Source: Novosphingobium hassiacum (GTDB lineage Bacteria > Pseudomonadota > Alphaproteobacteria > Sphingomonadales > Sphingomonadaceae). From it: a stretch of DNA of 64,000 bases. Positions 48,401 through 57,661 of the stretch are shown here, one piece after another; positions within the stretch are counted from its first letter, which is position 1; each line of letters opens with the position of its first letter. Where the stretch lies: contig NZ_JACICY010000005.1 in assembly GCF_014196055.1 (NCBI RefSeq), positions 124,001 through 188,000 on the forward strand, given 5' to 3'. The notes beneath the pieces are model-generated. The model saw nothing but the letters and a program-made list of their open reading frames with translations, was not told where the DNA came from and did not search any database. A program made the position numbers and the translations under genes.

Positions 48401-48940
48401 CCGGGCGCGATGCTGGCCGCGCGGCGGGGCACGCTGATGCATCGGTTGATCGAGCGGCTGCCGGAGGTGGCGCGCGAGTCTCGGCTTGAAGCGGGGCTTG
48501 CGTGGCTGGCGCGGGCCGGTGCCGAGTTCGGGATGGTCGAGCGCGAGGAGATGGTGCGGTCGGCAGTCGGGGTATTGGACGATCCCAACTGGGCCGATGT
48601 GTTCGGCGAGGAATCGCTGGCCGAGGTGCCGTTGACGGCAGTTGTCGGAGGGCGCGTGGTCAGTGGGACGGTCGATCGTCTGGTGATCGGGCGTGAGCGT
48701 ATCCGGATCGTGGATTTCAAGACGGCGCGACGGCCGCCGGTTTCGCTGGCTGAGATTCCCGGCGCGTATATCCGGCAGATGGCGGCCTATGTCGCGGCGC
48801 TGGAGGCGATCTATCCGGGGGTGCCGGTTGAGGCTGCGCTGCTTTATACGCACAGCCCGCAATTATTCGTGTTGCCGCAGGAGCTTGTCGACGCACAAAA
48901 GCTGCGCCTTGCCGGACAGCAGGAATCCTTTTCCGGGTGA
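45470..48940 (+). CDS. addA: Double-strand break repair helicase AddA
   Basis: A 1156-residue UvrD-type helicase-nuclease. Motifs: Walker A SASAGTGKTQVLS, Ia LCLTFTKAGAAEMATRV, DEAQDTNASQWEIV (motif II), TLFVVGDYKQAIFGFQG (III), VMTVHGAKGLQAPIV (V) and RLLYVAMTRAEEALFVAG (VI). The C-terminal nuclease has VSGTVDRLVIGRERIRIVDF-KTARRPP, and ends with AALLYTHSPQLFVLP. It forms AddAB with the upstream gene and starts at a GTG within the addB stop (GTGA). No LexA box precedes the operon that I can find. Confidence 0.95.
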   Translation: MSKVYPLKDNQAHAVDPLRTVWLSASAGTGKTQVLSARVLRLLLQDGVEPEQLLCLTFTKAGAAEMATRVNEVLASWVRMDDARLARDLMAIGAPFDPPTVARARSRFAAVLDCAGGGLRIETIHAFCQWLLASFPVEAGLRPGTRAMEDRDRALLVRQVLADMLVEAEQHCDEALLEALAALSLRMSEDQVEAFLLRSAGARELWWGTGAWTPPLMPRIARVLGLGDDDCAAGLAAICDDGVFDAAALRSCLEVQLDWGTANGAKMAGPVAQWLDASPADRARDIELLAKALLNAEGEPKWLKNLLKIDASYEDAADRVIASIEAVREFKAKVDLAELLDTALTVGRRFALAWDAAKTREGFIDFDDQIRAAADLLTKQTTGEWIRFKLDRRFDHILVDEAQDTNASQWEIVLEGLVSDFFTGEGQRGPKTRTLFVVGDYKQAIFGFQGTSPENFARASLKVKQQLAEVAAVLRDPERELLNLGLGQSFRTANPILGFVDDAIGRIGWDRFGLSEKPEPHRGLPIPGTVGLWRVVGDEALSEDGEEPDEGAEGWLSRPDRELADKIARQVRAWIDVGFPLGKGTSRLADAGDVMILVRKRKDLAGLIVARLHARGVPVAGVDRLRLGAPLAVKDLMAAVRFASQPLDDLNLAGLLVSPLIGWSQEQLLEHGYRPERERLWSWLRRNEGPATFETMERLRGLLARADYDPPQVLLHWLLVGPWDGRRKLVARLGREANDPIDELLNAAMAYSSANVPSLVGFLQWFDAGEGELKREAGKSDGLVRVMTVHGAKGLQAPIVILADAADDPDASPPRGLELVEEILDMRRKLPLPPLRKEEKAPAVLEAEAAAKQAEREEHWRLLYVAMTRAEEALFVAGAKGKARRKSGAELPEDSWYAQLEPLFEGEWEHCPLWGARKTIGAPQPFSATKAVAEPVARIALPQVLLTPVGAEPRPPRPLAPSSLGEDDAPDPPASPGPGAMLAARRGTLMHRLIERLPEVARESRLEAGLAWLARAGAEFGMVEREEMVRSAVGVLDDPNWADVFGEESLAEVPLTAVVGGRVVSGTVDRLVIGRERIRIVDFKTARRPPVSLAEIPGAYIRQMAAYVAALEAIYPGVPVEAALLYTHSPQLFVLPQELVDAQKLRLAGQQESFSG

Positions 48941-49000
48941 TCGGTTGCGTGAATGACAGCGCACCCTAGATTGATTGTCAGACCTACAGGAGTTCATTCG

Positions 49001-49321
49001 ATGCCGACCAAAGCCGTAACCGACGCCAGCTTCGCCACCGACGTGCTGGGCAGCGACAAGCCCGTGCTCGTGGATTTCTGGGCGGACTGGTGCGGGCCGT
49101 GCAAGATGATCGCACCGGCGCTCGAGGAAATCTCCGAGGAACTGGCGGACCGTGTCTCGATCGCCAAGGTCGACATCATGGAAAATACCGACATCGCCAG
49201 CCAGTTCGGCGTGCAGTCGATCCCGCTGATGATCCTGTTCAAGGATGGCAAGCCGGTTGCTCAGAAGCTGGGTGCCGCGCCGAAGAGCCAGCTTAAGGGT
49301 TGGCTGGAGAGCGTGCTTTAA
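49001..49321 (+). CDS. trxA: Thioredoxin 1
   Basis: A 106-residue thioredoxin with active site DFWADWCGPCKMIAPAL, KVDIMENTDIASQFGVQSIP with the cis-proline, and a normal C terminus. It reduces protein disulfides in the cytoplasm. The ATG at 49001 has AGGAG 8 bp upstream; a longer frame from 48953 adds non-family residues. It lies 60 bp after addA. Confidence 0.97.
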   Translation: MPTKAVTDASFATDVLGSDKPVLVDFWADWCGPCKMIAPALEEISEELADRVSIAKVDIMENTDIASQFGVQSIPLMILFKDGKPVAQKLGAAPKSQLKGWLESVL

Positions 49322-49351
49322 CGGTACGCGGTTTTAGCGCGCGCTTTGTGC

Positions 49352-49440
49352 GTCCCCGCGAAGGCGGGGACCTCAGGCACCACGCGGCTGCCTTGAGCGA
49401 TTCATTATTTGGCCTGAGGCCCCCGCCTGCGCGGGGGAGC
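49352..49440. repeat. Paired palindromic repeat downstream of trxA
   Basis: GTCCCCGCGAAGGCGGGGAC, about 40 bp of spacer, then GGCCTGAGGCCCCCGCCTGC-GCGGGGG. Same family and order as at 37798-37880. It lies between convergent trxA and the phosphatase gene and could terminate both. Confidence 0.82.
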
Positions 49441-49456
49441 GGAGCCTTTTTGGTCG

Positions 49457-50278
49457 CTATTTTGAGACGCTTGGCGAGAGCATTGCCATGCGCTCGGCCA
49501 GGTCGTCGAACAGGGCGGGGCTGGCGGCGCCGATCAGGCCCGGTTCGAGATGGCGGTCGACGCGAAAGGCGCTGCCATCGGGGCGTGCGGCCTTGCCGCC
49601 GGATTCGTTGAGGAACAGCACGCCTGCCGCATGGTCCCATGCCAGCGTGCGTTCGAAAATCGACACGTCGTTCTGGCCGAGGCCGATGCGGGGGTATTGC
49701 TCGGCAGCGCAGCGGGGCACATCGACCAGCGTGTAGTGCGGGGCGATGTGTTCGAGCAGCGCGGCGCGGCGGGCGGCTTCGATGAAGACGAGCGAGATTG
49801 CGGCGACCGGTTTGGGTTGTCCGCTGGCACGCGCGGTGAAGCGTTCGCCGTCGATCCATGCGCCTTGGCCGCGATGCGCGCTGCACAGTCGGCCTGAGAG
49901 CGGGTCGTAGATCCAGCCTGCAACGGTTTCGCCCTTTTCGGCGAGCGCGATGATGATGCCGAACGGCGGCTTTCCGGCAGCGAAGTTGTTGGTGCCATCG
50001 ACTGGGTCGATGATCCAGCACAGGCTGTCGGACAGGTGGGTCATGACCTGGGCGTCGGCGTGCGAGGCCTCTTCGCCGACGATGGCGGCTTCAGGCAGGA
50101 TCCGGGCGAGGCCTTCTGCGAGCAGGGCTTCGCTTTCGGTGTCGGCGATGGTGACGAGATCGTCCGCAGCCTTTTGGTTGATCTCGTGCGAAGCCAGCTT
50201 CTGGTAATGCGGCAGGATCGCCTTCTCTGCCGCCTCACGCATGAGGGCGGCGACGGCGGTGTCTAGCGCGCGGCTCAT
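49457..50278 (-). CDS. Inositol monophosphatase family protein
   Basis: A 273-residue Mg-dependent sugar-phosphate phosphatase fold. Metal-binding motifs: VGEEAS (Glu), WIIDPVDGTNNFAAGKPPF (D-P-x-D-G-T), and LAWDHAAGVLFLNESGG (W-D-x-A-A-G). The substrate could be inositol phosphate, histidinol phosphate, PAP or another small phosphate; the sequence does not decide. The ATG at 50278 overlaps the argJ stop by 4 bp (ATGA), so it is coupled to argJ; an upstream start at 50332 would run inside argJ. Confidence 0.93.
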   Translation of the reverse strand: MSRALDTAVAALMREAAEKAILPHYQKLASHEINQKAADDLVTIADTESEALLAEGLARILPEAAIVGEEASHADAQVMTHLSDSLCWIIDPVDGTNNFAAGKPPFGIIIALAEKGETVAGWIYDPLSGRLCSAHRGQGAWIDGERFTARASGQPKPVAAISLVFIEAARRAALLEHIAPHYTLVDVPRCAAEQYPRIGLGQNDVSIFERTLAWDHAAGVLFLNESGGKAARPDGSAFRVDRHLEPGLIGAASPALFDDLAERMAMLSPSVSK

Positions 50279-51501
50279 GAGCGGTAGTCCGCGTTGATCG
50301 AGATGTAGCCGTGGGTCAGGTCGCAGGTCCACACGGTCGCGCGGCCTTCGCCGAGGCCGAGGTCTACTTCGATCGATATGTCGCGGCCTTTCAGATGCGC
50401 GGCGACGGGGGCTTCATCATAGTCGGCGAGCGGTTGGCCATCGCGCGCGGCCCAGGTGCCGCCGAAGCCGATGGAGAGGCGGTCGCGGTCGGCGGGTTCG
50501 CCAGCCTTGCCAACGGCCATGACGACGCGGCCCCAGTTGGCGTCCTCGCCCGCGATGGCGGTCTTGACCAGCGGGGAATTGGCGATGGCAAGGCCCACCT
50601 TTCGCGCGCTCTCGTCCGAGACGGCACCAGAGACGCTCACCGCGATGAACTTCTGCGCGCCTTCGCCATCCCGAACAACGAGGTGCGCAAGCTGGCGGCA
50701 AATGTCGTGGAGAGCGGCGGCGAAGGCATCCGCGCCTGGGCTGTCGAATGACGTCAGGGGGGAGTTGCCCGCCTTGCCCGTTGCAAAGGCGAGGACGGTG
50801 TCGCTGGTCGAGGTGTCGCTGTCGACGGTGATGCAGGAGAACGTCTCGCGGTTGGCTGCGGACAGGCATTCCTGCAGGAATGCGGGAGACACCGCTGCAT
50901 CGGTGAAGACGTAGCCGAGCATGGTGGCCATGTCGGGCGCGATCATGCCGCTGCCCTTGATGATCGCGCTGAAGCTGACGCGGGTGTCACCGATCATCGC
51001 GCTGGCGGTCGCGCCCTTGGTGAAGGTGTCGGTCGTGCCGATGGTGCGGGCCGCGTCCTCCCACGTGCAGGGGGCGGCCAGGAGCGCAGCTTCGATCCCG
51101 GCGCGGGCCTTGTCCTTGGGGAGCGGTACGCCGATCACGCCAGTGGAAGAGACGAACACCTGTTCGCGCGCACAGCCGATGTGTGCGGCGACCTGATCCA
51201 TGATCTGCTCCACCGCCTCGCGTCCGCGATAGCCGGTGAAAGCGTTGGAATTGCCCGCGTTGACCACGAGCGCGCGGGCCTGCCCTTGGGCAATGTTTTG
51301 GCGGCCGAGTTCGACTTCGGATGAACAGCAGACGTTGCGGGTGAACACGCCGGCCACCGCTGTGCCTTCGGCCAGTTCGATATAGGTGAGGTCGCAGCGA
51401 CCCCAATCCTTGTAGCCCGCGCGGACGATGTGCGGCGTGGCTCCAGCGATCGCGGGAAGCGCGGGGAAGGGCGAGGCGAGGGGGGAGATGGCGTCGGACA
51501 T
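50275..51501 (-). CDS. argJ: Bifunctional glutamate N-acetyltransferase / amino-acid acetyltransferase
   Basis: A 408-residue ArgJ that recycles the acetyl group from N-acetylornithine to glutamate in arginine synthesis (and may also use acetyl-CoA). The self-processing site is GMIAPDMATMLGY, cleaved between Ala and the nucleophilic Thr of the beta chain. Also present are ALVVNAGNSNAFTGYRG, FVSSTGVIGVPLP, CITVDSDTSTSDT and EDANWGRVVMAVGKAG. The ATG at 51501 gives the usual N terminus; a longer frame to 51603 adds unrelated sequence. Confidence 0.96.
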   Translation of the reverse strand: MSDAISPLASPFPALPAIAGATPHIVRAGYKDWGRCDLTYIELAEGTAVAGVFTRNVCCSSEVELGRQNIAQGQARALVVNAGNSNAFTGYRGREAVEQIMDQVAAHIGCAREQVFVSSTGVIGVPLPKDKARAGIEAALLAAPCTWEDAARTIGTTDTFTKGATASAMIGDTRVSFSAIIKGSGMIAPDMATMLGYVFTDAAVSPAFLQECLSAANRETFSCITVDSDTSTSDTVLAFATGKAGNSPLTSFDSPGADAFAAALHDICRQLAHLVVRDGEGAQKFIAVSVSGAVSDESARKVGLAIANSPLVKTAIAGEDANWGRVVMAVGKAGEPADRDRLSIGFGGTWAARDGQPLADYDEAPVAAHLKGRDISIEVDLGLGEGRATVWTCDLTHGYISINADYRS

Positions 51502-51636
51502 GGGGAAGCGCCTAGCCTGCACGGGGAGCGGGTTCAAGTTGTCGTCTGACCCGGCGCGAGGTCGTGGATCTTTGCAAAAGACAACCGATTTCAGATCATT
51601 CACGATGGACGAAGCGCGACGAAGTGCCTATCTGGC

Positions 51637-51903
51637 ATGGTGATGCGCTTTCTGCTTGCTCTTCTGGCCATGCTTTCGGGCCTTTCGCTTTCGGGCGTGG
51701 CCTATGCCGTGCCGCAGACCGAAGTGGCGGATGCGGGCAGCTCGGTGGCGATGTCTGCCGGGATCGACCAGCGTCAGCAGCATTGCGCGCGCGGCGGAGC
51801 CGTCCCGCAAAAGCGGACGACCGCGCGCCGCAAGACAGTGTGGCTGCCTGCGCCCGCGCTGATCCGCCCCTGCATCGAGCTGAGCGACCGCACGCGCGAA
51901 TAG
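51637..51903 (+). CDS. Small secreted protein of unknown function
   Basis: An 88-residue frame with a clear signal peptide, MVMRFLLALLAMLSGLSLSG-VAYAVPQ (cleavage near AYA/V, residue 24). The mature part is 64 residues, basic, with two cysteines (HCARGG and RPCIELS), which could form a disulfide in the periplasm. The start may be ATG 51637 or 51643. It lies 100 bp upstream of secA on the same strand, and divergent from argJ. I do not recognise the family; that it is real rests on the signal peptide and position. Confidence 0.6.
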   Translation: MVMRFLLALLAMLSGLSLSGVAYAVPQTEVADAGSSVAMSAGIDQRQQHCARGGAVPQKRTTARRKTVWLPAPALIRPCIELSDRTRE

Positions 51904-52003
51904 CGCGTAACTCCTCGTTCTTCGGCAACCGGTTTGCCATGCACCGACGCGCGACACGCGCGCCGTTTCGTTACCCTACAGATTCGACAGGATTGATCCG
52001 CTC

Positions 52004-54739
52004 ATGTTCGGCTCCATCGCCAAGGCCTTCTTTGGTTCTTCCAACGACCGTTACGTAAAGTCGCTCGATAAGCTGGTCCGCCAGATCGAGGCATTCGAGC
52101 CCCACCTGCAGGCGCTTTCTGACGAGGAACTCGCCGCACAGACGCCGAAGTTTCGGCAGATGCTGGAAGACGGCAAGACGCTCGACGATCTGCTGCCCGA
52201 AGCGTTTGCAACCGTGCGCGAAGCCTCGATCCGGACGCTCGGGCTGCGCCATTTCGACGTGCAGATGATCGGCGGCATCGTGCTGCATCGCGGTGAAATT
52301 GCCGAAATGCGCACGGGTGAGGGCAAGACGCTGGTGGCGACGCTGGCGGTCTATCTCAACGCGCTGGAACGCAAGGGCGTCCACGTGGTGACGGTGAACG
52401 ATTACCTCGCCCGCCGCGATGCCGAAACCCTGAGCGCGCTTTACAATTTTCTGGGGCTGACGGTCGGCGTGATCGTGCCGAACCTCAACGAGGAGCAGCG
52501 CAGGGCTGCGTACGAGAGCGACATTACATACGCCACCAACAACGAGTTGGGCTTCGATTACCTGCGCGACAACATGAAGCACTCGCGCGATCAGATGGTC
52601 CACGTGCCGTTTAATTTCGCGATCGTCGACGAAGTGGACTCGATCCTGATCGACGAGGCGCGAACACCGCTGATCATCTCGGGTCCGACCGACGACAAGA
52701 GCGACCTGTACCTGTCGGTCGATGCGGTGGTGAAGACGATCGACCCTTCGCTCTACGAGGCCGACGAAAAGACCAAGAACATCAGCCTGACCGAAGACGG
52801 GGTCGAATGGGTCGAGCGCGCGCTGGAGACGGCGGGGCTGCTCGAAGGGTCGAACCTGTATGACGTCGAGAACACGATGGTCGTCCACCACCTCGAGCAG
52901 GCGCTCAAGGCCAATGTGATGTTTAAGCGCGACATCGACTACATCGTCAAGGACGGCAAGATCGTCATCATCGACGAGTTCACCGGGCGCATGATGGATG
53001 GACGCCGCTGGTCGAGCGGGCTGCATCAGGCGGTCGAAGCCAAGGAGGGCGTACAGATCGAGCCCGAGAACCAGACGATGGCCTCGATCACGTTCCAGAA
53101 CTACTTCCGCATGTATCCCAAGATTTCGGGCATGACCGGTACGGCGGCAACCGAGGCGCCGGAATTCTTCGACATCTACAAGATGAACGTGGTGTCGATC
53201 CCGACCAACGTGCCGGTGCTGCGCATCGATGACGAGGACGAGTTCTACAAGAACACGCACGACAAGTTCGGCGCCATCGCCAAGCTGATCCGCGAAAAGC
53301 ACGAGATCGGCCAGCCGGTGCTGGTCGGCACGGTGTCGATCGAAAAATCGGAACTGCTGTCGGACTTCCTCAACAAGGAAGGTGTGACGCACAATGTGCT
53401 CAACGCGCGCTTCCACGAAATGGAAGCGCATATCGTGGCGCAAGCGGGCCGGTTGGGCGCGGTGACTATCGCGACCAACATGGCCGGTCGCGGAACCGAC
53501 ATCCAGCTGGGCGGCAACATCGAGTTCCGCATCGACGACGAAATGCGCGATGTGCCCGAGGGGCCGGAGCGCGATGCCGGGATTGCCAAGATCCGTGCCG
53601 AAGTGGCCGAGGACAAGCGCAAGGTGCTTGAGGCCGGTGGCCTGTGCGTGATCGGCACCGAGCGGCACGAAAGCCGCCGTATCGACAACCAGTTGCGCGG
53701 CCGTTCGGGACGTCAGGGCGATCCGGGCATGAGCAAGTTCTACCTCTGCCTTGAGGACGACCTGCTGCGCATATTCGGGCCGGACACGCTGTTCTCCAAG
53801 ATGATGAACAACAACCTGGCCGATGGCGAGGCGATCGGATCGAAGTGGCTGTCGAAGGCGATCGAGACCGCGCAGAAGAAGGTCGAGGCGCGCAATTACG
53901 ACATCCGCAAGCAGGTCGTCGAATACGATGACGTGATGAACGACCAGCGCAAGGTGATCTACGAGCAGCGCTCCGATATCATGGATGCCGACGCGGTGGG
54001 CGATGTCGTCACCGACATGCGCCACGATACCGTCAACGCGATTGTCGGCGATGCCTGCCCTCCGGGATCGTACCCCGAGCAGTGGAACAAGGACGCGCTG
54101 AAGGACCGCGTGCGTGATGTGCTTGGCATCGAGATCCCGCTCGGCGAGTGGATGGAAGAGGAGGCGATCGAGCCGGACACCATCGAGGAGCGCATCCAGT
54201 CGGCTGCCGATGCGCACATGGATACGAAGATCACCGAGGTCGATGCCGCTGCGTGGCGTGGTCTCGAAAAGTCGATCCTGCTCGAACGGCTAGACCATCA
54301 CTGGAAGGAGCATCTGGCGACGCTCGACGCGCTGCGCCAGGTGGTGTTCCTGCGTGCCTATGCCCAGAAGACGCCGATCAACGAGTACAAGCAGGAAGCG
54401 TTCGGCCTGTTCGAGAAGATGCTCGACGCGATCCGCGAGGACGTGACGCGCATCCTTATGACCAGCGAGATTCGGATGCGTCCGGCCGAGGATTTCCAGC
54501 TGCCCGAGTTGCCGGACTTCCTGACCAGCCACATCGATCCGTTCACCGGCGAGAACGATGCCGAACCGGCGTCGCTGGCACCTGCGATGTTCGGAACCCT
54601 GCCGCCACAGGTCGGAGGTGCGCTTACGGCCGGTGAGCAAGGCGAAGACCCGTTCGCCGGGCAGGGCGTCAGCCGCAATGCACCGTGCCCCTGCGGTTCG
54701 GGGCAAAAATACAAGCATTGTCATGGCGTTGCTGCCTGA
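52004..54739 (+). CDS. secA: Protein translocase ATPase SecA
   Basis: A 911-residue SecA, the motor that drives unfolded proteins through SecYEG. Order: N-terminal [20 protein letters not shown], Walker [26 protein letters not shown], Walker [21 protein letters not shown], preprotein-binding domain, then [15 protein letters not shown] and [18 protein letters not shown] of the second ATPase lobe. The extreme C terminus is the zinc-binding SEC-C motif, [14 protein letters not shown]. Complete and intact. A strong terminator follows. Confidence 0.98.
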   Translation: MFGSIAKAFFGSSNDRYVKSLDKLVRQIEAFEPHLQALSDEELAAQTPKFRQMLEDGKTLDDLLPEAFATVREASIRTLGLRHFDVQMIGGIVLHRGEIAEMRTGEGKTLVATLAVYLNALERKGVHVVTVNDYLARRDAETLSALYNFLGLTVGVIVPNLNEEQRRAAYESDITYATNNELGFDYLRDNMKHSRDQMVHVPFNFAIVDEVDSILIDEARTPLIISGPTDDKSDLYLSVDAVVKTIDPSLYEADEKTKNISLTEDGVEWVERALETAGLLEGSNLYDVENTMVVHHLEQALKANVMFKRDIDYIVKDGKIVIIDEFTGRMMDGRRWSSGLHQAVEAKEGVQIEPENQTMASITFQNYFRMYPKISGMTGTAATEAPEFFDIYKMNVVSIPTNVPVLRIDDEDEFYKNTHDKFGAIAKLIREKHEIGQPVLVGTVSIEKSELLSDFLNKEGVTHNVLNARFHEMEAHIVAQAGRLGAVTIATNMAGRGTDIQLGGNIEFRIDDEMRDVPEGPERDAGIAKIRAEVAEDKRKVLEAGGLCVIGTERHESRRIDNQLRGRSGRQGDPGMSKFYLCLEDDLLRIFGPDTLFSKMMNNNLADGEAIGSKWLSKAIETAQKKVEARNYDIRKQVVEYDDVMNDQRKVIYEQRSDIMDADAVGDVVTDMRHDTVNAIVGDACPPGSYPEQWNKDALKDRVRDVLGIEIPLGEWMEEEAIEPDTIEERIQSAADAHMDTKITEVDAAAWRGLEKSILLERLDHHWKEHLATLDALRQVVFLRAYAQKTPINEYKQEAFGLFEKMLDAIREDVTRILMTSEIRMRPAEDFQLPELPDFLTSHIDPFTGENDAEPASLAPAMFGTLPPQVGGALTAGEQGEDPFAGQGVSRNAPCPCGSGQKYKHCHGVAA

Positions 54740-54765
54740 GCCTTGACGCAATTTGAGTTGATGGC

Positions 54766-54796
54766 GGCGCGGGGAGCGGTCCCCGCGCCGTTTTTT
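54766..54796 (+). terminator. Rho-independent terminator of secA
   Basis: GGCGCGGGG-AGCGGT-CCCCGCGCC-G-TTTTTT: a perfect 9-bp GC stem with six T, 27 bp after the secA stop. Confidence 0.93.
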
Positions 54797-54908
54797 ATAG
54801 GGCCTAGGTAGCACTACGCGGCATGGCGAAATGGCGCGTCACAAGGTGAATTCGGTGGTTAACGCGCCGTCCTATTGATCGGGACCATCACGGGACCGGA
54901 GACGGACG

Positions 54909-55232
54909 ATGTGGCTAGATCGCAATGCGCAAATCGCAACCCAGCCTTGGGATCCGGTACGTTCTGACGGGACGATCGTGGCGGGTTACCGTCGGGGTAT
55001 CCTGCGCGCCAGGGTTAACATCCACGAGCTGGACTGCCGTTCGGCCGCGATCGAATGCATGGAGAATCCTTGCCCCGGAACGCGCGTCTGGCTGACCCTG
55101 CCGGGCCTCGAAGCCCGCGCGGCGCTGGTCGTTTCAAGCGGAAGCTTCCGCATGGTGCTGTGCTTTATCGAGCCCTTCCATCCAGCGGTGCTCGACGCGT
55201 TTCTCGACGGCAGAATCAGCACATATCACTGA
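54909..55232 (+). CDS. PilZ-like domain protein
   Basis: A 107-residue single-domain protein with the beta-barrel pattern of sphingomonad PilZ proteins: GYRRGILRARVNIHELDCRS, then CPGTRVWLTLPGLEARAALV, and the closing MVLCFIEPFHPAVLDAFL. PilZ domains bind cyclic di-GMP through R-x3-R and D/N-x-S-x2-G. The Arg-rich stretch is there, but the second motif is degenerate (HELDCRSAAIE), so binding is uncertain. It has its own leader after the secA terminator, with GGAG 7 bp before the ATG. A GGDEF/EAL protein lies 1.1 kb downstream of its stop. Confidence 0.6.
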   Translation: MWLDRNAQIATQPWDPVRSDGTIVAGYRRGILRARVNIHELDCRSAAIECMENPCPGTRVWLTLPGLEARAALVVSSGSFRMVLCFIEPFHPAVLDAFLDGRISTYH

Positions 55233-55290
55233 GCCACAACGCCAAAGGCCGCCTTGCGGCGGCCCTTGTGCGTTCCCGGAGGGGAAAAAT

Positions 55291-55365
55291 TGGCTCCCTG
55301 AGTAGGATTCGAACCTACGACCAAGTGATTAACAGTCACCTACTCTACCGCTGAGCTATCAGGGA
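55291..55365 (-). tRNA. tRNA-Asn (anticodon GUU)
   Basis: Read on the minus strand: acceptor TCCCTGA/TCAGGGA, D stem GCTC, anticodon stem GGTGA/TCACT with loop CTGTTAA (anticodon GTT), T arm GTAGG-TTCGAAT-CCTAC, discriminator G and encoded CCA. Complete. Confidence 0.95.
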
Positions 55366-55444
55366 GCGGCCTCGGTCTCCCGGGGCAGGACCGGGCTAAT
55401 ACCACCCGGATTTGGTTTGGCAAGCACCTGTTTGCAAAATCGGC

Positions 55445-56224
55445 TCAGACCATGAACTGCTCGGCGAAGATGCGATCTTCCAGGCTCTGGCCGCGGTCGA
55501 ACATCAGCGTGAGGCGGTGTTCGGGCCAGGCCTTGACGCGTACCTCGCTGACATCGCGCACTTCCTTCTGGTCGGCGACGACCAGCACAGGGCGCTTTAC
55601 CGCGTCCAGTGCCTTGAACACGATCTCGTAGGATTCGGGCAGGATCGCCCCGCGCCAGCGCCGGGGGCGGAACGGGCTGATCGGGGTAAGCGCCAACATG
55701 TTCGAGGACAGCGGCAGGATCGGGCCGTTGGCCGAAAGGTTGTAGGCGGTGGAGCCTGCGGGCGTTGCCACGAGCACGCCGTCGCAAGCCAGTTCGGGCA
55801 TGCGCACCTTGCCGTTGACGCTGACTTCGAGCTTGGCGGTCTGGCGGGTTTCGCGCAGGATCGAGACTTCGTTGATCGCGCAGACTGAATGAACCTCGCC
55901 GGCATTTGTGGTTGCGGTCATGCGCAGCGGCGAAATCTGGATCTGGGTGGCCTTGGCGAGGCGTTCGTCGATCGAGCGGCCCGAGCGGTACTTGTTCATC
56001 AGGAAGCCGACGGTGCCGAGGTTGAGGCCGAAGGCGGGGATGATATGTTCGGCATCGATCATGGCGTGGAGCGTCTGCAGCATGAACCCGTCGCCGCCGA
56101 TGACGACTGCTGCCTGTGCGTCTTCGGGTGCGACCCACTCGCGGCTCTTGCGCAAGGCGTCGCAGGCCTCCTGCGCACGGTCTGTGGGCGAGGCGAGCAG
56201 GGCCAGACGCGTAAATTCAGGCAT
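55445..56224 (-). CDS. nadK: NAD kinase
   Basis: A 259-residue NAD kinase that makes NADP. Motifs: AVVIGGDGFMLQTLH (G-G-D-G), AFGLNLGTVGFLMNKY, VSILRETRQTAKLEVSVNG, and the C-terminal ATPAGSTAYNLSANGPILPL. The start is ATG 56224 (MPEFTRLALLASPTDRAQEA); the very long frame continuing to 57748 only shadows the EAL gene on the other strand. It is divergent from the GGDEF/EAL gene, 145 bp apart. Confidence 0.95.
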   Translation of the reverse strand: MPEFTRLALLASPTDRAQEACDALRKSREWVAPEDAQAAVVIGGDGFMLQTLHAMIDAEHIIPAFGLNLGTVGFLMNKYRSGRSIDERLAKATQIQISPLRMTATTNAGEVHSVCAINEVSILRETRQTAKLEVSVNGKVRMPELACDGVLVATPAGSTAYNLSANGPILPLSSNMLALTPISPFRPRRWRGAILPESYEIVFKALDAVKRPVLVVADQKEVRDVSEVRVKAWPEHRLTLMFDRGQSLEDRIFAEQFMV

Positions 56225-56368
56225 TGTCGTTGGGCCCCTGGGAAAATCCTGTGCAGTGGCAGATATGGGCCGTAGAACCGGCGCGCAATGCACAAAACGC
56301 GGAGCGGGCAATCGTAGTGGCCGAACTGCGGAACGCTTTGGCAAGGGTTGGGAGGATATGGCCACACG

Positions 56369-57661
56369 ATGCCCCAAGACTTCTCTTCGCCTGCTGCAGC
56401 AAACGAGCAGCGCGATCGCCTGACCGGATTGCCGGGGGCGGCGCAGGCCTCGGCTTGGCTCGACCGAGCGAGCGAGCAGGGTTTCGTCCACGCGATGCTG
56501 GTGGGTCTGCACAGGTTCCGGTCGGTCAATCTCGCCTATGGACAGGCCAGTGGCGATCTGGCGCTGGCGGAGATCGCGCGGCGGATCAGGGACTTCGTGG
56601 CGGAAGAGCTTGGTGCCGATGCACTGGTGGCGCGTATTGCCGGGGGTGAGTTCCTTGTCGCGAGCACGCTGATCACCAGCCGCGAACGCTGGCAATGGCT
56701 GGCCGAGGCGCTGGCGAGGACCGTGGGCCGGGCGATGCCGATGCATGGCGACGTGCTCAACCTTGCGCCGCGCACTGCGCTGTTGCGCGGGCAGTCGGGC
56801 GAGCGCGGCGCGTCGATGATCGACAGGCTCGATCAGGCGCTGGCGTCGCTGCAGCAGCAGAGCGGGCGGCGCGTGTTGTGGGCCGATGGGTCGCATCGGG
56901 CGCGGGGGCGCAGTGCGGCGCGGCTTGAGGCGGATCTGATCGGCGCCATGACGCGTGACGAGATTGGCCTGGTGTTCCAGCCACAGTTTGCCGTGGCGGA
57001 CGGGACCCTGGCGGGCGTGGAGGCGCTGGCGCGGTGGGATCATCCGCAACTTGGACGAATCGGGGCGGAGACGCTGTTCGCGATTGCCGAGCGGGGTGAC
57101 CACGTGGCGCAGCTTTCGCGGCATATCGGCAGGCGAGCGCTGGGGATCGCGGCCGGGTGGGCAGTTGCGCTGCCGCTGTCCCTCAACGTGACGGCCGAGG
57201 ATCTGGGGGACGAGACGTTCGCTTCGGACATCCGGGGAATATTGCACGAGACCGGTTTCCCGCCGGCCAATCTGACGCTGGAAGTGACGGAGCATGCGCT
57301 GGTCGCCGATTTCGCGCGATCGGCGCGGGCGCTGGGCGAGCTGGCGGACCTTGGCGTGCGGATTGCGCTCGACGATTTTGGGACGGGCTATGCCAACTTC
57401 CGGACGCTCAAGGCGTTGCCGGTTGATACGTTGAAGCTGGATGCATCGCTGGCGTGCGACATCGACCATGATCCGCGCGACCGTGCGATTCTCAAGGCGA
57501 TCGTGGCGATGGCGCGGGCGCTGGGGCAGAAGGTCGTGGTCGAAGGCATCGAGCGCGAGAGCCAGCTTGCGGTGCTGGCCGAAGAGGGCTGCGACACGTT
57601 TCAGGGGTTCCTGCGTGCGGGGCCATTGCCTGCAGAGAACATCGCCGCGCTGCTGCGCTAG
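56369..57661 (+). CDS. EAL-domain protein with degenerate GGDEF domain
   Basis: A 430-residue soluble protein. The N-terminal GGDEF domain is shortened and its signature reads RIAGGEF, so the catalytic acid is lost and diguanylate cyclase activity is unlikely. The EAL domain (residues about 190-425) keeps the metal and catalytic elements: GVEALARWDHP, LSLNVTAEDL, LEVTEHAL, IALDDFGTGYANF, LKLDASL, VVVEGIE and FQGFLRAGPL. It is therefore probably an active cyclic-di-GMP phosphodiesterase with an inactive, possibly GTP-sensing, GGDEF module. There is no sensor or membrane segment. Start: ATG 56369 with GGAGGA 12 bp upstream; a TTG at 56348 is possible. It ends with a 4-bp overlap onto convergent mfd. 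Confidence 0.9.
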   Translation: MPQDFSSPAAANEQRDRLTGLPGAAQASAWLDRASEQGFVHAMLVGLHRFRSVNLAYGQASGDLALAEIARRIRDFVAEELGADALVARIAGGEFLVASTLITSRERWQWLAEALARTVGRAMPMHGDVLNLAPRTALLRGQSGERGASMIDRLDQALASLQQQSGRRVLWADGSHRARGRSAARLEADLIGAMTRDEIGLVFQPQFAVADGTLAGVEALARWDHPQLGRIGAETLFAIAERGDHVAQLSRHIGRRALGIAAGWAVALPLSLNVTAEDLGDETFASDIRGILHETGFPPANLTLEVTEHALVADFARSARALGELADLGVRIALDDFGTGYANFRTLKALPVDTLKLDASLACDIDHDPRDRAILKAIVAMARALGQKVVVEGIERESQLAVLAEEGCDTFQGFLRAGPLPAENIAALLR

